DNA of 64,000 nucleotides from an uncultured Cellulomonas sp. Its GTDB lineage: Bacteria > Actinomycetota > Actinomycetes > Actinomycetales > Cellulomonadaceae. The DNA is taken from contig NZ_CANLTL010000001.1 in assembly GCF_947494015.1 (NCBI RefSeq), positions 310,001 to 374,000 of the forward strand, in the 5' to 3' direction. Under the pieces are notes generated by a model. The model did no database searches. It was given only the letters and a program-made list of their open reading frames with translations, and had not been told where the DNA came from. Within the stretch, counting starts at the first letter, position 1. The number at the start of each line of letters is the position of its first letter. A program made the translations under genes and the position numbers. Positions 8,208 to 17,159 of this stretch are shown in pieces.

Positions 8208-9590
8208 TCACATCCTCCGCGGGTACGGCACCTCGAGGTCGTCGACGACGGGCCGTCCGTCACGGTCCTCGAACTCCCACCGGCCTTCCCGGCGCCGGAT
8301 GCGCAGGTCGCGGCGATGCACCAGGTCGTGATGGAGCCAGCACAGCAGGATGCCGTTGGCCACCGACGTCGGTCCGCGATCGCGGGCCCACTGCTCGACG
8401 TGGTGGCACTCGCCGAGAACGGGAGGAGCGGTGCAGCCCGGGAATCGACAGTGCTTGTCCCGCGCGATGACCGCGGACCGCAGATGTCGGGTGAAGGTGC
8501 GCTCCGCGCGGCCCACGTCGATGATCTCCGATTCCGGGCCGAAGATCACGCGGTTCATCTCGCCGTCGCACATCAGCCGGTCCAGCAGCGCTCTCGGAAC
8601 GGGAACGCCGTCCTCGAATCGCGGGCCAGAAACGGGCGAGTCGCCACCGACCGCCGCGGAGAATGCGCCGTCGGGGCATGCTGAATGATCGACACCCTCG
8701 CGGCCGCGCGCGGACCCGGAAGCGACGGCGGCATAGGGCACCAGCACGGTGATCCGTGGCCGCACGCCGCACCGCTTGGGTGCCAGGCCGTTCTCGAGCA
8801 CGACCCGGGCCACGTCGCCGAGGGCCTGCGCGCGCCGCTGCGCGGACGTCCGCTCGTCGCCGGCAGACGGCACCCGCGTGACCGCCTCCAGCGCCGACTT
8901 GAGCCACTGCCCGTGCTCGAGGGTCAGCTGCCCCGCGAGGTGGTAGCCGTCCGGCATCGGCGACATGGTGAAGTGCTCCCGGTCGGCCGCCTCGCGGTAC
9001 CCCCGGTCGTCGGCGTCCGGGTCGGCCGCGGCGGCCCAGCGGCGCGCGACGATCGCGAACGAGTCGACCGGCCACACCCGCGCCTGCCCCACGAGGAACT
9101 CCTCGTTGCACTCGACCTCGGGGTCGGCGAGCGCCTCGCGGCGTCGCTCCGTCGTTGGCCCGAACCTCGCGATCAGCTGGGTGTGCTCGAGCGTGATGTC
9201 GCCGGTGGCCGCCGCCTGCGCCGTGGTCGGCAGGTGGTCACGCAGGGCACGACCCAGGCGGACCTGCGCGTGGGCGGCACGTGCGCTGATCCGGTGCTGC
9301 GCGGACACCCACCGCGGGAAGGAGCGTGCGCCACTCAGCGCCCACCGGCCGTCGGCCTCGACCACCGGGAGCATCCGCGCCCCCACCACGCCGAGTCGGC
9401 TGGTCACCGAGGCCACCGCGCCGGCCACGACGGCGGCTCCTGGCCCGTCGAGGTCGGCGACGCTGATCTGCGCGAGCGCCTCCGTCGCCGCCAGCAGGTC
9501 CGCAACACCCGCGGCGACATCCGGCGGCAGCATCGACAGGTCGAACGACGACGCCCTCGTCGGCCCGGAGAACGACCGGTCGGCCGGCAT
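8208..9590 (-). CDS. DUF222 / HNH endonuclease domain protein
   Basis: 460 aa. The ATG at 9590 is supported by GAGGGGG just upstream; a longer frame exists but lacks a ribosome site. Residues ~15-330 are the actinobacterial DUF222 domain (helical, with AADREHFTMSPMPDGYHLAGQL). The C-terminus is an HNH nuclease fold with FPGC...ECHHVEQWA...NGILLCWLHHDLVH, which includes the zinc-binding Cys and catalytic His residues. Such genes occur in many copies in actinobacteria and have been linked to mobile elements; their targets are unknown. It converges on the HATPase/PAS gene with a 16-bp gap. Confidence 0.9.
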   Translation of the reverse strand: MPADRSFSGPTRASSFDLSMLPPDVAAGVADLLAATEALAQISVADLDGPGAAVVAGAVASVTSRLGVVGARMLPVVEADGRWALSGARSFPRWVSAQHRISARAAHAQVRLGRALRDHLPTTAQAAATGDITLEHTQLIARFGPTTERRREALADPEVECNEEFLVGQARVWPVDSFAIVARRWAAAADPDADDRGYREAADREHFTMSPMPDGYHLAGQLTLEHGQWLKSALEAVTRVPSAGDERTSAQRRAQALGDVARVVLENGLAPKRCGVRPRITVLVPYAAVASGSARGREGVDHSACPDGAFSAAVGGDSPVSGPRFEDGVPVPRALLDRLMCDGEMNRVIFGPESEIIDVGRAERTFTRHLRSAVIARDKHCRFPGCTAPPVLGECHHVEQWARDRGPTSVANGILLCWLHHDLVHRRDLRIRRREGRWEFEDRDGRPVVDDLEVPYPRRM

Positions 9591-10032
9591 GATCCCCCTC
9601 CCGCCGCGTCGCCGAGGATTCCGGGGAATCTGACCCCGCCCTTCTGCACCCACACTAGGGCGACCCACTGACATGCCCGAGAACCGGAGAAACGGCTGTG
9701 GACGGGTATACGAAGTGCGCGCCCTGGGGTCGCATCGACACCACCGGAATGCATTGATCGACGGCCGGCCCCTCGGATTCCCATGGCCGCCATCGACACC
9801 GATGCGGGCCGCTATTCACGCGACCCTTTCACGCGACCCGGGCGCGGTCGACACGACTGCCTGTGCCGAGCACACGTCCCCTCGCCGACGACCGCCTCGG
9901 CGGCCCTCACACGACCTCCACGCGGGACGCGCGAGCCGGCGACGAGCGAGCGGATGCCCTGCCGGCGGGCGCCGCGAGCACGGGCCCAGCCAGCACGAGC
10001 CCGGCCAGCGCAGGCCCAGCCAGCGCCCCCTC
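9591..10032. other. Non-coding spacer with degenerate GCCCAGCCAGC repeat
   Basis: About 440 bp lying downstream of the YgjV-GNAT gene and upstream of the HNH gene, both on the minus strand. The short motif gcccagccagc recurs at roughly 9984-10024, interleaved with gagcccggccagc. The segment 9690-9790 is relatively AT-rich (gaatgcattgatcg) and may carry the HNH promoter. I see no convincing gene. Confidence 0.5.
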
Positions 10033-10683
10033 TCACCCCACCGCGGCGTCCCGCACGTCGCGGACCCAGCCGTCGTCGGACCGGTGGAACCCCACCCGCG
10101 CGTAGTAGTCGCGCGAGCCGACGACGTCGTCGGGCGCGACCACGGTGCGGAAGCCGTGCCGGGCGAAGATGCCGCTGCGCCGGTAGACGAACTCCCCGGG
10201 CGTGAAGTCACGGAAGCGCGGGGTCACGTAGTCGAGCTCGATCTGCGCCACCCCGGCGCCCCGGTCGCGCACGACGACGGCACCCACCGTCTCGTCCCCG
10301 CGGAGCACCAGGAACGCCCGGCGGCCGGCGGGGCCGTCGTCGGGCGACCGGTCGGCGGAGAAGCCGGGGTAGAACCGGGCGATGTCGGACGCGTGCATGC
10401 GCAGCGTGTGCCGGAGGTAGGCGTCGTCGGCCCCGACCTCGACGACGTCGTAGCTCGCCTCGTCGTGCCGCTCGCGGTGCAGCCGGACCAGCCAGTACAG
10501 GTCGATGATCGTGATGGCGCCGTTCATCGCCGCGAACGGCCAGATCTCGAGCCACGTGTTGTACCCCGTCGCGATGAGCGCGCCGGCGAAGTTGAGCACG
10601 CGGAACCGCCACACCCCGGCGACCGTCAACGAGATCACCACGAGCGCCGATCCCAGCCAGCCGACGACCTCGAGCCACACCAT
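10033..10683 (-). CDS. YgjV-like membrane domain fused to a GNAT acetyltransferase
   Basis: 216 aa, ATG start. Residues 1-~70 contain three short membrane segments (GWLGSALVVISLTVAGV; LNFAGALIATGYNTWLE; GAITIIDLYWLVRL), matching the half-size YgjV inner-membrane module. Residues ~75-216 are GNAT-like (RRAFLVLRGDETVGAVVVRD, GIFARHGFRTVVAP, YYARVGFHR). The fold would place an acyltransferase on the inner face of the membrane. The substrate is unknown. It diverges from the double-GNAT gene at 10752 with a 68-bp shared promoter region. Confidence 0.8.
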   Translation of the reverse strand: MVWLEVVGWLGSALVVISLTVAGVWRFRVLNFAGALIATGYNTWLEIWPFAAMNGAITIIDLYWLVRLHRERHDEASYDVVEVGADDAYLRHTLRMHASDIARFYPGFSADRSPDDGPAGRRAFLVLRGDETVGAVVVRDRGAGVAQIELDYVTPRFRDFTPGEFVYRRSGIFARHGFRTVVAPDDVVGSRDYYARVGFHRSDDGWVRDVRDAAVG

Positions 10684-10751
10684 GCGGCGGAGCCTAACCG
10701 CGCTCGCGAAAACCCCTGGACCGCCGCGCCCCGGCGGCGGACGCTCGGGCG

Positions 10752-11864
10752 ATGACGACCACCACAGCGACCCCGTGGACGCTCGGGACGGTCCCCGTCC
10801 CCGCCTCGCTCGACGACGACGACGCCTGGGCGCTGCGAGGAGAGGTCGAGCTGGAGCGCCTCGTCGAGAGGGACCTGCGCGGGCACGACGACCTCGCCTA
10901 CTCGGTCCAGGAGACGCTCGTGGCGCTCCGGGACCAGCGCTACGTGGCCCGGACCCACCTCGTGGTGACCCACCCCGACCGGCCGCGTGACGTCGTCGGG
11001 GCGCTGCACCTGCGCGCCCCGCAGCTCGGGGACACCCACCTCGTCGAGTGCGGCCTGCTGGTGCACCCCGACCACCGGCGCCGCGGCGTCGGCACCCTGC
11101 TGCTCGCGGCGGCGGAGCGCCACACCCGGGACCTCGGACGCCGGCTGCTGCTGGTCGCGAGCGACCACGGCCCCGAGCCGGACGCCGACGACCCGGACGC
11201 CGTGACGCCGCCGACCGGCAGCGGGCGGATCCGGCGCACGGACCCGTTCGCGCGCCTGGCCGCCCGCGGCGGGCTCGTGCTGCAGCAGTCCGAGCGGTAC
11301 AGCGTGCTGGACCTGCCGGTCGACCCCGGGCACCTGGCCCGCCTGCGCGCCGACGCGCAGGACGCCGCCGGTCCCGACTACCGGGTGGTCACCTGGCAGG
11401 ACCGCTACCCCGGGCAGTGGGTGGACCAGATCGCCGTGCTGGTGACCCGGATGAGCACGGACGTGCCCCGGGGCGCGGTCGAGGCGACCGAGGACCCGTG
11501 GGACGCCCGGCGGCTGCTCGACGCGGCGGCCGACACCCGGGCGAGCGGGCGGGGCTGGCTGGGTGCCGCCGCGCTGCACGTCCCCACCGGGACGCTGGTC
11601 GGCTTCACCGAGGTGGAGTACCCGCTGCACGCACCCACGGTCGTGTTCCAGGAGGACACGCTCGTCCTGCGCGAGCACCGCGGCCACCGCCTGGGCCAGC
11701 TGGTCAAGGCCGCCAACCTCCAGCGGCTGGCCGAGGTGCGCCCGACGGCGCGCCGGGTGCACACCTGGAACGCCGAGGAGAACAGCTACATGCTCCGCAT
11801 CAACGTCGCGCTGGGGTTCCGCCCGGCCGGCGTGAGCGGGCTGTGGACGAAGCCGGTGGGCTGA
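10752..11864 (+). CDS. Two-domain GNAT N-acetyltransferase
   Basis: 370 aa, ATG start. Two GNAT domains in tandem. The N-terminal one has the acetyl-CoA loop VHPDHRRRGVGTLLL near residue 105. The C-terminal one (about 200-370) has VFQEDTLVLREHRGHRLGQLVKAANL and ends with the usual NSYMLRINVALGFRPAG. This double arrangement is common in actinobacterial acetyltransferases, including mycothiol synthase. MshD itself is a poorer match by length and context, so no symbol is given. Substrate unknown. Confidence 0.85.
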   Translation: MTTTTATPWTLGTVPVPASLDDDDAWALRGEVELERLVERDLRGHDDLAYSVQETLVALRDQRYVARTHLVVTHPDRPRDVVGALHLRAPQLGDTHLVECGLLVHPDHRRRGVGTLLLAAAERHTRDLGRRLLLVASDHGPEPDADDPDAVTPPTGSGRIRRTDPFARLAARGGLVLQQSERYSVLDLPVDPGHLARLRADAQDAAGPDYRVVTWQDRYPGQWVDQIAVLVTRMSTDVPRGAVEATEDPWDARRLLDAAADTRASGRGWLGAAALHVPTGTLVGFTEVEYPLHAPTVVFQEDTLVLREHRGHRLGQLVKAANLQRLAEVRPTARRVHTWNAEENSYMLRINVALGFRPAGVSGLWTKPVG

Positions 11865-11913
11865 CCGCCCGGGCCGCCCGGCGGGCCGGAGTCCACCGGT
11901 CAACGCCCGCCGG

Positions 11914-13227
11914 TCAGCCCGGGACGACGGCCACGAGGTCCGGGTCGACGCGCAGCGGGACGCGCTGGCCCGGCGCCAGCACCGGGACGCCGGCGGCCAC
12001 CGCGGTGACCGACCCCACCCCGGCGACGTCGACGGCGACCTCGGTCCGGCCGTGGCGGAAGGTCGTCCCCTGCACCACCCCGTCCACGTGCGCGCCCGCC
12101 GCCGACCGCCCCCCTGCGAGGTCGACGACGAGCGCACCGCGGGCCAGCGCCGCCACCGCGCCGCTGGAGGGCTCGGCGCGGGCGGCCGCTGCACCGCCGT
12201 CCGACACGGCGCCCCCGTCCGGCACCGCACCGCTGTCCGGCACCGCAGCCCCGTCCGGCACCACGCCCCCGTCCGGCACCACGCCCCCGTCCGGCACCGC
12301 GAGCGCGCGCACCAGCGCCGCACGGATCGCCCGGGCGGGCTCGGCGGCGCCGCCCGCACCGTCCGCTCCGGCGTCGTCGTCCAGCACCACGAACGCCTCG
12401 TACCCGAGGAACTCCGCCACGGCGCGGGACCGCGGCCGGCGCCACAGGCGGGCCGGGGTGTCGACCTGCAGCAGGCGCCCGGCGCTCATCACCGCGACCC
12501 GGTCGGCGACGGTGAACGCCTCGTCGTGGTCGTGCGTGACGAACAGCGCCGTCGTGCCGGTCTCGACGAGCGTCCGCCGCACGTCCGCGGCGAGGCGCTC
12601 ACGCAGCGACCGGTCCAGCGCGGACAGCGGCTCGTCGAGCAGCAGCAGCTGCGGCGTCGGCGCGAGCGCTCGCGCCAGGGCGACCCGCTGCTGCTCACCA
12701 CCGGACAGGGTGCTGACCGCGCGCCGGCCGTACCCCGCCAGGCCGACCGTGCGCAGCAGCCGCTCGACCCGGTCCGCCCGGTCACGTCGCCCCACGCCGG
12801 CCATCTCCAGCCCGAACGCCACGTTCCGCGCGACGTCGCGGTGCGGGAACAGCTGCCCCTCCTGGAACATCAGCCCGAACCCGCGTCGGTGCACCGGCAC
12901 ACCCGCGAGGTCGGCGCCGTCCCAGCGGACCGACCCGGCGACCGGCGGCTCGAGCCCCGCGACGGCGCGCAGCAGGCTGGACTTGCCGCAGCCGGACGGC
13001 CCCAGCAGCGCGACCACCTCGCCGGGCGCCACGTCCAGGCAGACGCCGTCGACCGCCGTCGTCGGCCCCGTGTCGCCGTCGTCGTAGCGCACGACGACGT
13101 CGCGGACGCTGAGCCCGCGCGGCTGCGGCGCCACCTCGGGCGTCCCGGGACCCGGCGTCGTGGCAGCCGGTGTGGCGGACGTCGACGTCGTGGCGGCCGG
13201 TGTCGTCGTGCGGTCGGTGACGCTCAC
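11914..13227 (-). CDS. thiQ: Thiamine ABC transporter ATP-binding protein
   Basis: 437 aa. GTG at 13227 has GGGAGG 5 bases upstream. After a ~38-aa low-complexity Thr/Ala/Pro leader comes the ATPase: Walker A GPSGCGKSS, Q-loop MFQEGQLFP, signature LSGGEQQRVALARAL, Walker B LLLLDEPLSALD, H-loop FVTHDHDE. The C-terminal regulatory part is interrupted by a repeat of six VPDGG-like pentamers/hexamers and ends in an OB-like segment. It is the last gene of the thiB-thiP-thiQ operon, which starts with a TPP riboswitch, so thiamine or a thiamine precursor is the likely cargo. Confidence 0.85.
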   Translation of the reverse strand: MSVTDRTTTPAATTSTSATPAATTPGPGTPEVAPQPRGLSVRDVVVRYDDGDTGPTTAVDGVCLDVAPGEVVALLGPSGCGKSSLLRAVAGLEPPVAGSVRWDGADLAGVPVHRRGFGLMFQEGQLFPHRDVARNVAFGLEMAGVGRRDRADRVERLLRTVGLAGYGRRAVSTLSGGEQQRVALARALAPTPQLLLLDEPLSALDRSLRERLAADVRRTLVETGTTALFVTHDHDEAFTVADRVAVMSAGRLLQVDTPARLWRRPRSRAVAEFLGYEAFVVLDDDAGADGAGGAAEPARAIRAALVRALAVPDGGVVPDGGVVPDGAAVPDSGAVPDGGAVSDGGAAAARAEPSSGAVAALARGALVVDLAGGRSAAGAHVDGVVQGTTFRHGRTEVAVDVAGVGSVTAVAAGVPVLAPGQRVPLRVDPDLVAVVPG

Positions 13228-13285
13228 AGCGCCTCCCGCCCGCCCGCAGCGCCCTGCTCGCTGCGCTCGCAGCTCCTCCACGGGC

Positions 13286-15184
13286 TCACAGCAGTCCTCC
13301 GGTCCCGGGGCCGCGCAGCCGCTCGGCGAGCGCCACCACCCCGGCGGTCATGGTGGCCAGGACGACCGACGCCGCGAGCGCCATCCCCGAGCTGTCCGCA
13401 CCCGGCCGTCCGATCAGCCGGAAGATCACCACCGGCAGCGTGGGCGCGTCGGGACGCGCGAGGAACGACGTGGCGCCGAACTCGCCGAGCGCGACCGCGA
13501 ACGCGAACCCGACCGCGAGGCCGACCGCGCGGGCGGCGATGGGCAGGTCGACCGCGGCCAGGACGCGTCCGGGCGCCGCCCCGAGGGCCGACGCCGCCTC
13601 CCGCAGCCGGGGGTCGACGGCGCGCAGCACGGGCAGCACCGTGCGCACGACGAGCGGCACCGCGACGACCGCCTGCGCGACCGGCACCAGCAGGCCGCTC
13701 GTGCGCAGGTCCACCGGCAGGCCGAGCGGGCGGTCCAGCGTGATGAGGATGCCGAAGCCGACGGTCACCGCGGACACCCCGAGCGGGAGCATGAACACCG
13801 CGTCCAGGCCGCGGACGGCGCGCCGGCCGGACCGCGACCGCGGGCGCCGCGAGACCACCAGCGCGACCAGCCCGCCGACGACCAGCGCGAGCACGGTGGC
13901 GTCCACCGCGGCCCGCAGCGAGTTGCCGGCGGCCTGCCAGACCGTGACCGCGAGACCGTCGCCGACCGTGCCGAGGTTCGCGTAGTTCGCCAGCCCCCAG
14001 CCGTCCGGTGTGCGCAGCGACCGGGCGACCAGCGTGGCCAGCGGCAGCGCGAGCAGCACGACCACGCCGGCGGTGAGCACCGCGGCACCGCGGTCTCCCC
14101 GGCCCGCCGTGCGCCACCGCAGCGGGGTCGACCGGTCCGCGCCGGCCAGGTGCAGGGCACGCTCGCCGCGCGCGCGGGCTCGACCGGCGACGGCGAGCGC
14201 ACCGGCGACGATGACGAGCTGCACCACGGACAGCACGGACGCCGTGCGCAGGTCGAGGAACTGCGTCGTCTGCACCCAGATCTCGGTCTCGACGGTGCCG
14301 AGCCGGGGCCCGCCCAGGACGAGCACGGTGCCGAACGCCGTTGCGCAGAACAGGAAGACGAGGGACCCGGCCGACGCGATCGCGGGCAGCAGCGCGGGCA
14401 GCGTGACCCCGGTGAACGCCCGCCACGGCGGCGCGCCCAGCGCCCGGGCGGCCTGCTCGGCCCGCGGGTCCAGGCGCTCCCACAGCCCCCCGACGGTCCG
14501 CACCACCACCGCGTAGTTGAAGAACACCAGGGCCGCGACGACGGCGGTCATGGTGCCGTCCAGCCGCAGCCCGGCCAGCGGCCCGCCCTCGACGAGCAGC
14601 GATCGGAACGCGACGCCCACGACGACGGTGGGCAGCACGAACGGCACGGTCACGAACGCCCGGACCGCCCCGCGGCCGCGGAACCGGCGGCGGTAGAGCA
14701 CGTACGCGCCGGGGATGCCCAGCGCGAGCGAGATCACGGTGCCGAGCGTGGCCTGCGCCAGCGTCTGCCCGACGATCCGCCAGGTGCGCGGGCGGCTGAA
14801 CACCTCCGCGAAGCCCGACAGGTCCGGTGCGCCGTCGGTGGTGAAGCCGCGCGCCACCAGCGCAGCCGCCGGCCACCCGAAGAAGAAGCCCAGGAACGCG
14901 AGCGGCACCCCGGCCGCGAGCGCCCACCCGACCACGGGCCCCCAGGCGATGCGACGCGAGGGTCGCCCGCCCCGGCCGGCCGGGGTCGCCACGGGCGGCC
15001 CGGTCACGCCGGGCGCGACGGGCGCGCCGGGCGCGCCGGGCGGCACGGGCGGTACGGGCCGGCCGGGGGCGGCGGGCGCACCCGGCCGGCCCGCCGACGA
15101 CCGCGGGGCGGCTGCGGCGGGCGGGACGGCCGGGTCCGGTGCCAGGGTCAGCCGATGACCGTGTCGGTCCACGTCCTGATCCAC
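13286..15184 (-). CDS. thiP: Thiamine ABC transporter permease (fused double permease)
   Basis: 632 aa with a GTG at 15184 that overlaps thiB by 37 bases; a second GTG at 15172 is equally possible. Residues 1-~80 are a cytosolic Pro/Ala/Gly-rich extension not seen in enterobacterial ThiP. Two binding-protein-dependent permease units follow, each with about six membrane helices and an EAA-type loop (EQAARALGAPPWRAFTGVTLP near 245; REAASALGAAPGRVLAAVDLP near 545), to which the ATPase docks. The fused-pair architecture is that of ThiP and FbpB. The riboswitch selects thiamine. Confidence 0.85.
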   Translation of the reverse strand: MDQDVDRHGHRLTLAPDPAVPPAAAAPRSSAGRPGAPAAPGRPVPPVPPGAPGAPVAPGVTGPPVATPAGRGGRPSRRIAWGPVVGWALAAGVPLAFLGFFFGWPAAALVARGFTTDGAPDLSGFAEVFSRPRTWRIVGQTLAQATLGTVISLALGIPGAYVLYRRRFRGRGAVRAFVTVPFVLPTVVVGVAFRSLLVEGGPLAGLRLDGTMTAVVAALVFFNYAVVVRTVGGLWERLDPRAEQAARALGAPPWRAFTGVTLPALLPAIASAGSLVFLFCATAFGTVLVLGGPRLGTVETEIWVQTTQFLDLRTASVLSVVQLVIVAGALAVAGRARARGERALHLAGADRSTPLRWRTAGRGDRGAAVLTAGVVVLLALPLATLVARSLRTPDGWGLANYANLGTVGDGLAVTVWQAAGNSLRAAVDATVLALVVGGLVALVVSRRPRSRSGRRAVRGLDAVFMLPLGVSAVTVGFGILITLDRPLGLPVDLRTSGLLVPVAQAVVAVPLVVRTVLPVLRAVDPRLREAASALGAAPGRVLAAVDLPIAARAVGLAVGFAFAVALGEFGATSFLARPDAPTLPVVIFRLIGRPGADSSGMALAASVVLATMTAGVVALAERLRGPGTGGLL

Positions 15185-16287
15185 TCGTCACGGTGGGCGT
15201 CGATCGTCTCCGGGGCCACGGTGAACGGCTCGGGCGCGAGCGGCGCGAACTGCTCCCACGACTGCGGCAGCGCGACCGACCCGTCGACGGGGTACATGTA
15301 CATCGCGTCCGGGACCTGCGCCTGGACCTCGGGGCTGAGCAGGTAGTCGACGAGCTGCTGCGCGCCTTCGGGGTTGTCCGCCCCGGCCAGCACCCCGGCG
15401 TACTCCACCTGCCGGAAGCACGTGTCGAGCAGCGCCCCGGTGGGCGACTCGTCGGCACCCTCGGCGACCTCCGCGGGCGGCGACGACGCGTAGGACACGA
15501 CGAGCGGACGCGCGCCCTCGCCGGCCGAGCCGGAGAAGTCGACGCTGTACGCGTCCGACCAGCCGTCGACGACCTTGACGCCGTTGTCGCGCAGGTCGGC
15601 CCAGTACTGCTGCCAGCCGTCCTCGCCGAACGCGCCCACGGTCGCCAGCAGGAAGGACAGGCCCGGGGACGACGTCGCCGGGTTCGTCACGACGAGCAGG
15701 TCGCGGTAGGCGGGGTCGGTGAGGTCGGTGAGCGTGGTCGGTTCGGCGACGCCCTGCTCGGCGAACCACTCGTGGTCGACGTTCACGCACACGTCGCCCA
15801 GGTCGACCGGGGTGAGCAGGCCCTCGTCGTCGGCCGCGTACTGCTCGGCGCCGGCCGGCAGCTCCGGGGACGTGTAGGGCGCCAGCACACCCTCGGTGAT
15901 GGCGCGCGACGCGAAGGAGTTGTCGATGCCGTAGACGGCGTCGCCGATCGGCGAGTCCTTGGTGAGCACCAGCTGGTTGACGAGCGCGCCCCCGTCCCCC
16001 GGCTGCACGACCTCCAGGGTGAGCCCGGTCCGCTCCTCGAAGGCCGTCACGAACTCCTCGCCGAGCCCGAAGGAGTCGTGGGTGACCAGGGTGACGGTGC
16101 CGCCGTCGGCGGTGCCGTCGGACCCGCCGTCGGGCTCGCCCGCGCTGCCGGTGCCGACGGTCGAGCACCCCGCCAGCACGAGGCCGGCCAGCCCGGCGAC
16201 GGCGGTGCGGGCGACGGCGGTGCGGGCAGTGACGGTGCGGGCGGCGGCGCTCGCCCTGGTGCCCGGGGCACCGGTGGTGGTGGTCAT
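15148..16287 (-). CDS. thiB: Thiamine ABC transporter substrate-binding lipoprotein
   Basis: 379 aa. ATG at 16287 is preferred because AGGAGGA lies 8-9 bases upstream; an ATG at 16305 has no such site. An Ala/Arg/Thr N-terminus and the lipobox LAGC (Cys near 40) mark a lipoprotein anchored outside the membrane. The mature part follows the thiamine-binding family: TVTLVTHDSFGLGEEFVTAF, GDAVYGIDNSFASRA, PVDLGDVCVNVDHEWF, TSSPGLSFLLA and DAYSVDFSG. First gene of the operon, 99 bp after the TPP aptamer. Confidence 0.88.
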   Translation of the reverse strand: MTTTTGAPGTRASAAARTVTARTAVARTAVAGLAGLVLAGCSTVGTGSAGEPDGGSDGTADGGTVTLVTHDSFGLGEEFVTAFEERTGLTLEVVQPGDGGALVNQLVLTKDSPIGDAVYGIDNSFASRAITEGVLAPYTSPELPAGAEQYAADDEGLLTPVDLGDVCVNVDHEWFAEQGVAEPTTLTDLTDPAYRDLLVVTNPATSSPGLSFLLATVGAFGEDGWQQYWADLRDNGVKVVDGWSDAYSVDFSGSAGEGARPLVVSYASSPPAEVAEGADESPTGALLDTCFRQVEYAGVLAGADNPEGAQQLVDYLLSPEVQAQVPDAMYMYPVDGSVALPQSWEQFAPLAPEPFTVAPETIDAHRDEWIRTWTDTVIG

Positions 16288-16385
16288 GTGACTCGTCCTC
16301 CTCATGGATGCAGGAGGGGTTCCCCGCGCCGCCGCTCGGCGCCCGCACGCGGGCACACCACGGCACCACGGGGAATGAGAAGCCC

Positions 16386-16476
16386 GACTCCCTACGCCGG
16401 TGCAAACCGGATCAGGTTCGAGGGTCTGCGGTTCACCGCACTCTCAGCGTCGTCCGTGACCGGCGACGCTCCCCTG
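16386..16476 (-). promoter_or_regulatory. TPP riboswitch (THI element)
   Basis: Read on the minus strand the conserved THI blocks are present in order: GGGGAGC, then GCTGAGAGTG, a P3 hairpin (GCGGTGAACCGC), ACCCTCGAACCTGATC, and CCGGCGTAGGGAGTC at the end. The aptamer binds thiamine pyrophosphate and turns off the genes behind it, here thiB, whose ATG is about 100 bases downstream. Control is probably at translation initiation or by termination in the gap; no U-rich intrinsic terminator is visible. Confidence 0.93.
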
Positions 16477-16673
16477 TCGTTCGACGCGACCCTACACCCG
16501 GCCGTCCCGCCGCGGTCCGGAGCCGGATCGAGGTCCCGACCCGGCGCCGGTCAGGGGGCCAAGGGCGGCGGCGGCGCACGTCGAGCCGGCCGGAAGAGGT
16601 GACGCCCGCACGGCGTTGTACACCCGCGCCCGGTGGTGGCAGGGTGCGACGGTCGTCGGCGGAGGGGCATGAC

Positions 16674-17156
16674 ATGGACATCGAGGAGACGCGGCTGCCC
16701 GGGGTCGGGCTCCGGCACGAGCTCGCGATCCGCGGTGGACGGCGCGTGGGCGTGGTCTCGCAGGTGAACGGGGACCGCGAGCTGGTGCTCTACGACCAGC
16801 ACGACCCCGACGCGTGCCAGGCGGTGCTGCACCTGACACCGGAGGAGGCGAGCACCCTCGCCGAGCTGCTCGGCGCCCCCCGGGTCACCGAACGGCTCGC
16901 CCGGCTGCGCGAGCAGGTCGAGGGCATCGCCACCGAGGGCCTCGTGCTGGCGCCCGAGTCGCCCTACGTGGGCCGCACCCTGGGCGACGCCCAGATCCGG
17001 ACCCGGACCGGGGTGTCCGTCGTCGCGGTCGTCCGGCACGGGGAGGTGTCCCCGTCGCCCGCCCCGACGTTCCGCTTCGTCGCCGGCGACAAGGTCATCG
17101 TCGTGGGCACCGACGACGGGGTGGCCGCGGTCCACCGCCTGCTCGCCGACGGCTGA
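16674..17156 (+). CDS. K+/H+ antiporter regulatory subunit (KhtT-like, TrkA-C domain)
   Basis: 160 aa; the ATG has GGAGGGG 6 bases upstream. An N-terminal helical/β region (TRLPGVGLRHELAIRGGRRVGVV) precedes a TrkA-C (RCK-C) ligand-binding fold at about 75-158 (SPYVGRTLGDAQIRTRTGVSVVAVVR ... FVAGDKVIVVGTDDGVAAV). KhtT-type subunits sense nucleotides or pH and gate a CPA2 antiporter. The stop is 3 bases before the antiporter start, so both are co-translated. Confidence 0.88.
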   Translation: MDIEETRLPGVGLRHELAIRGGRRVGVVSQVNGDRELVLYDQHDPDACQAVLHLTPEEASTLAELLGAPRVTERLARLREQVEGIATEGLVLAPESPYVGRTLGDAQIRTRTGVSVVAVVRHGEVSPSPAPTFRFVAGDKVIVVGTDDGVAAVHRLLADG

Positions 17157-17159
17157 CGG

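Noticed and set aside
9816-10211. Small genes in the 9.6-10.2 kb spacer
   Set aside because: The open frames are Arg/Ala/Gly-rich shadows of the YgjV-GNAT gene and spacer repeats, without ribosome sites.
10752-11864. Mycothiol synthase (mshD)
   Set aside because: The double-GNAT layout fits, but length and local context do not identify the substrate, so no symbol was given.
12190-12310. Tandem repeat that could be an independent regulatory or CRISPR element
   Set aside because: It is in frame inside thiQ, coding the VPDGG-type repeats; the frame stays open and no spacers exist.
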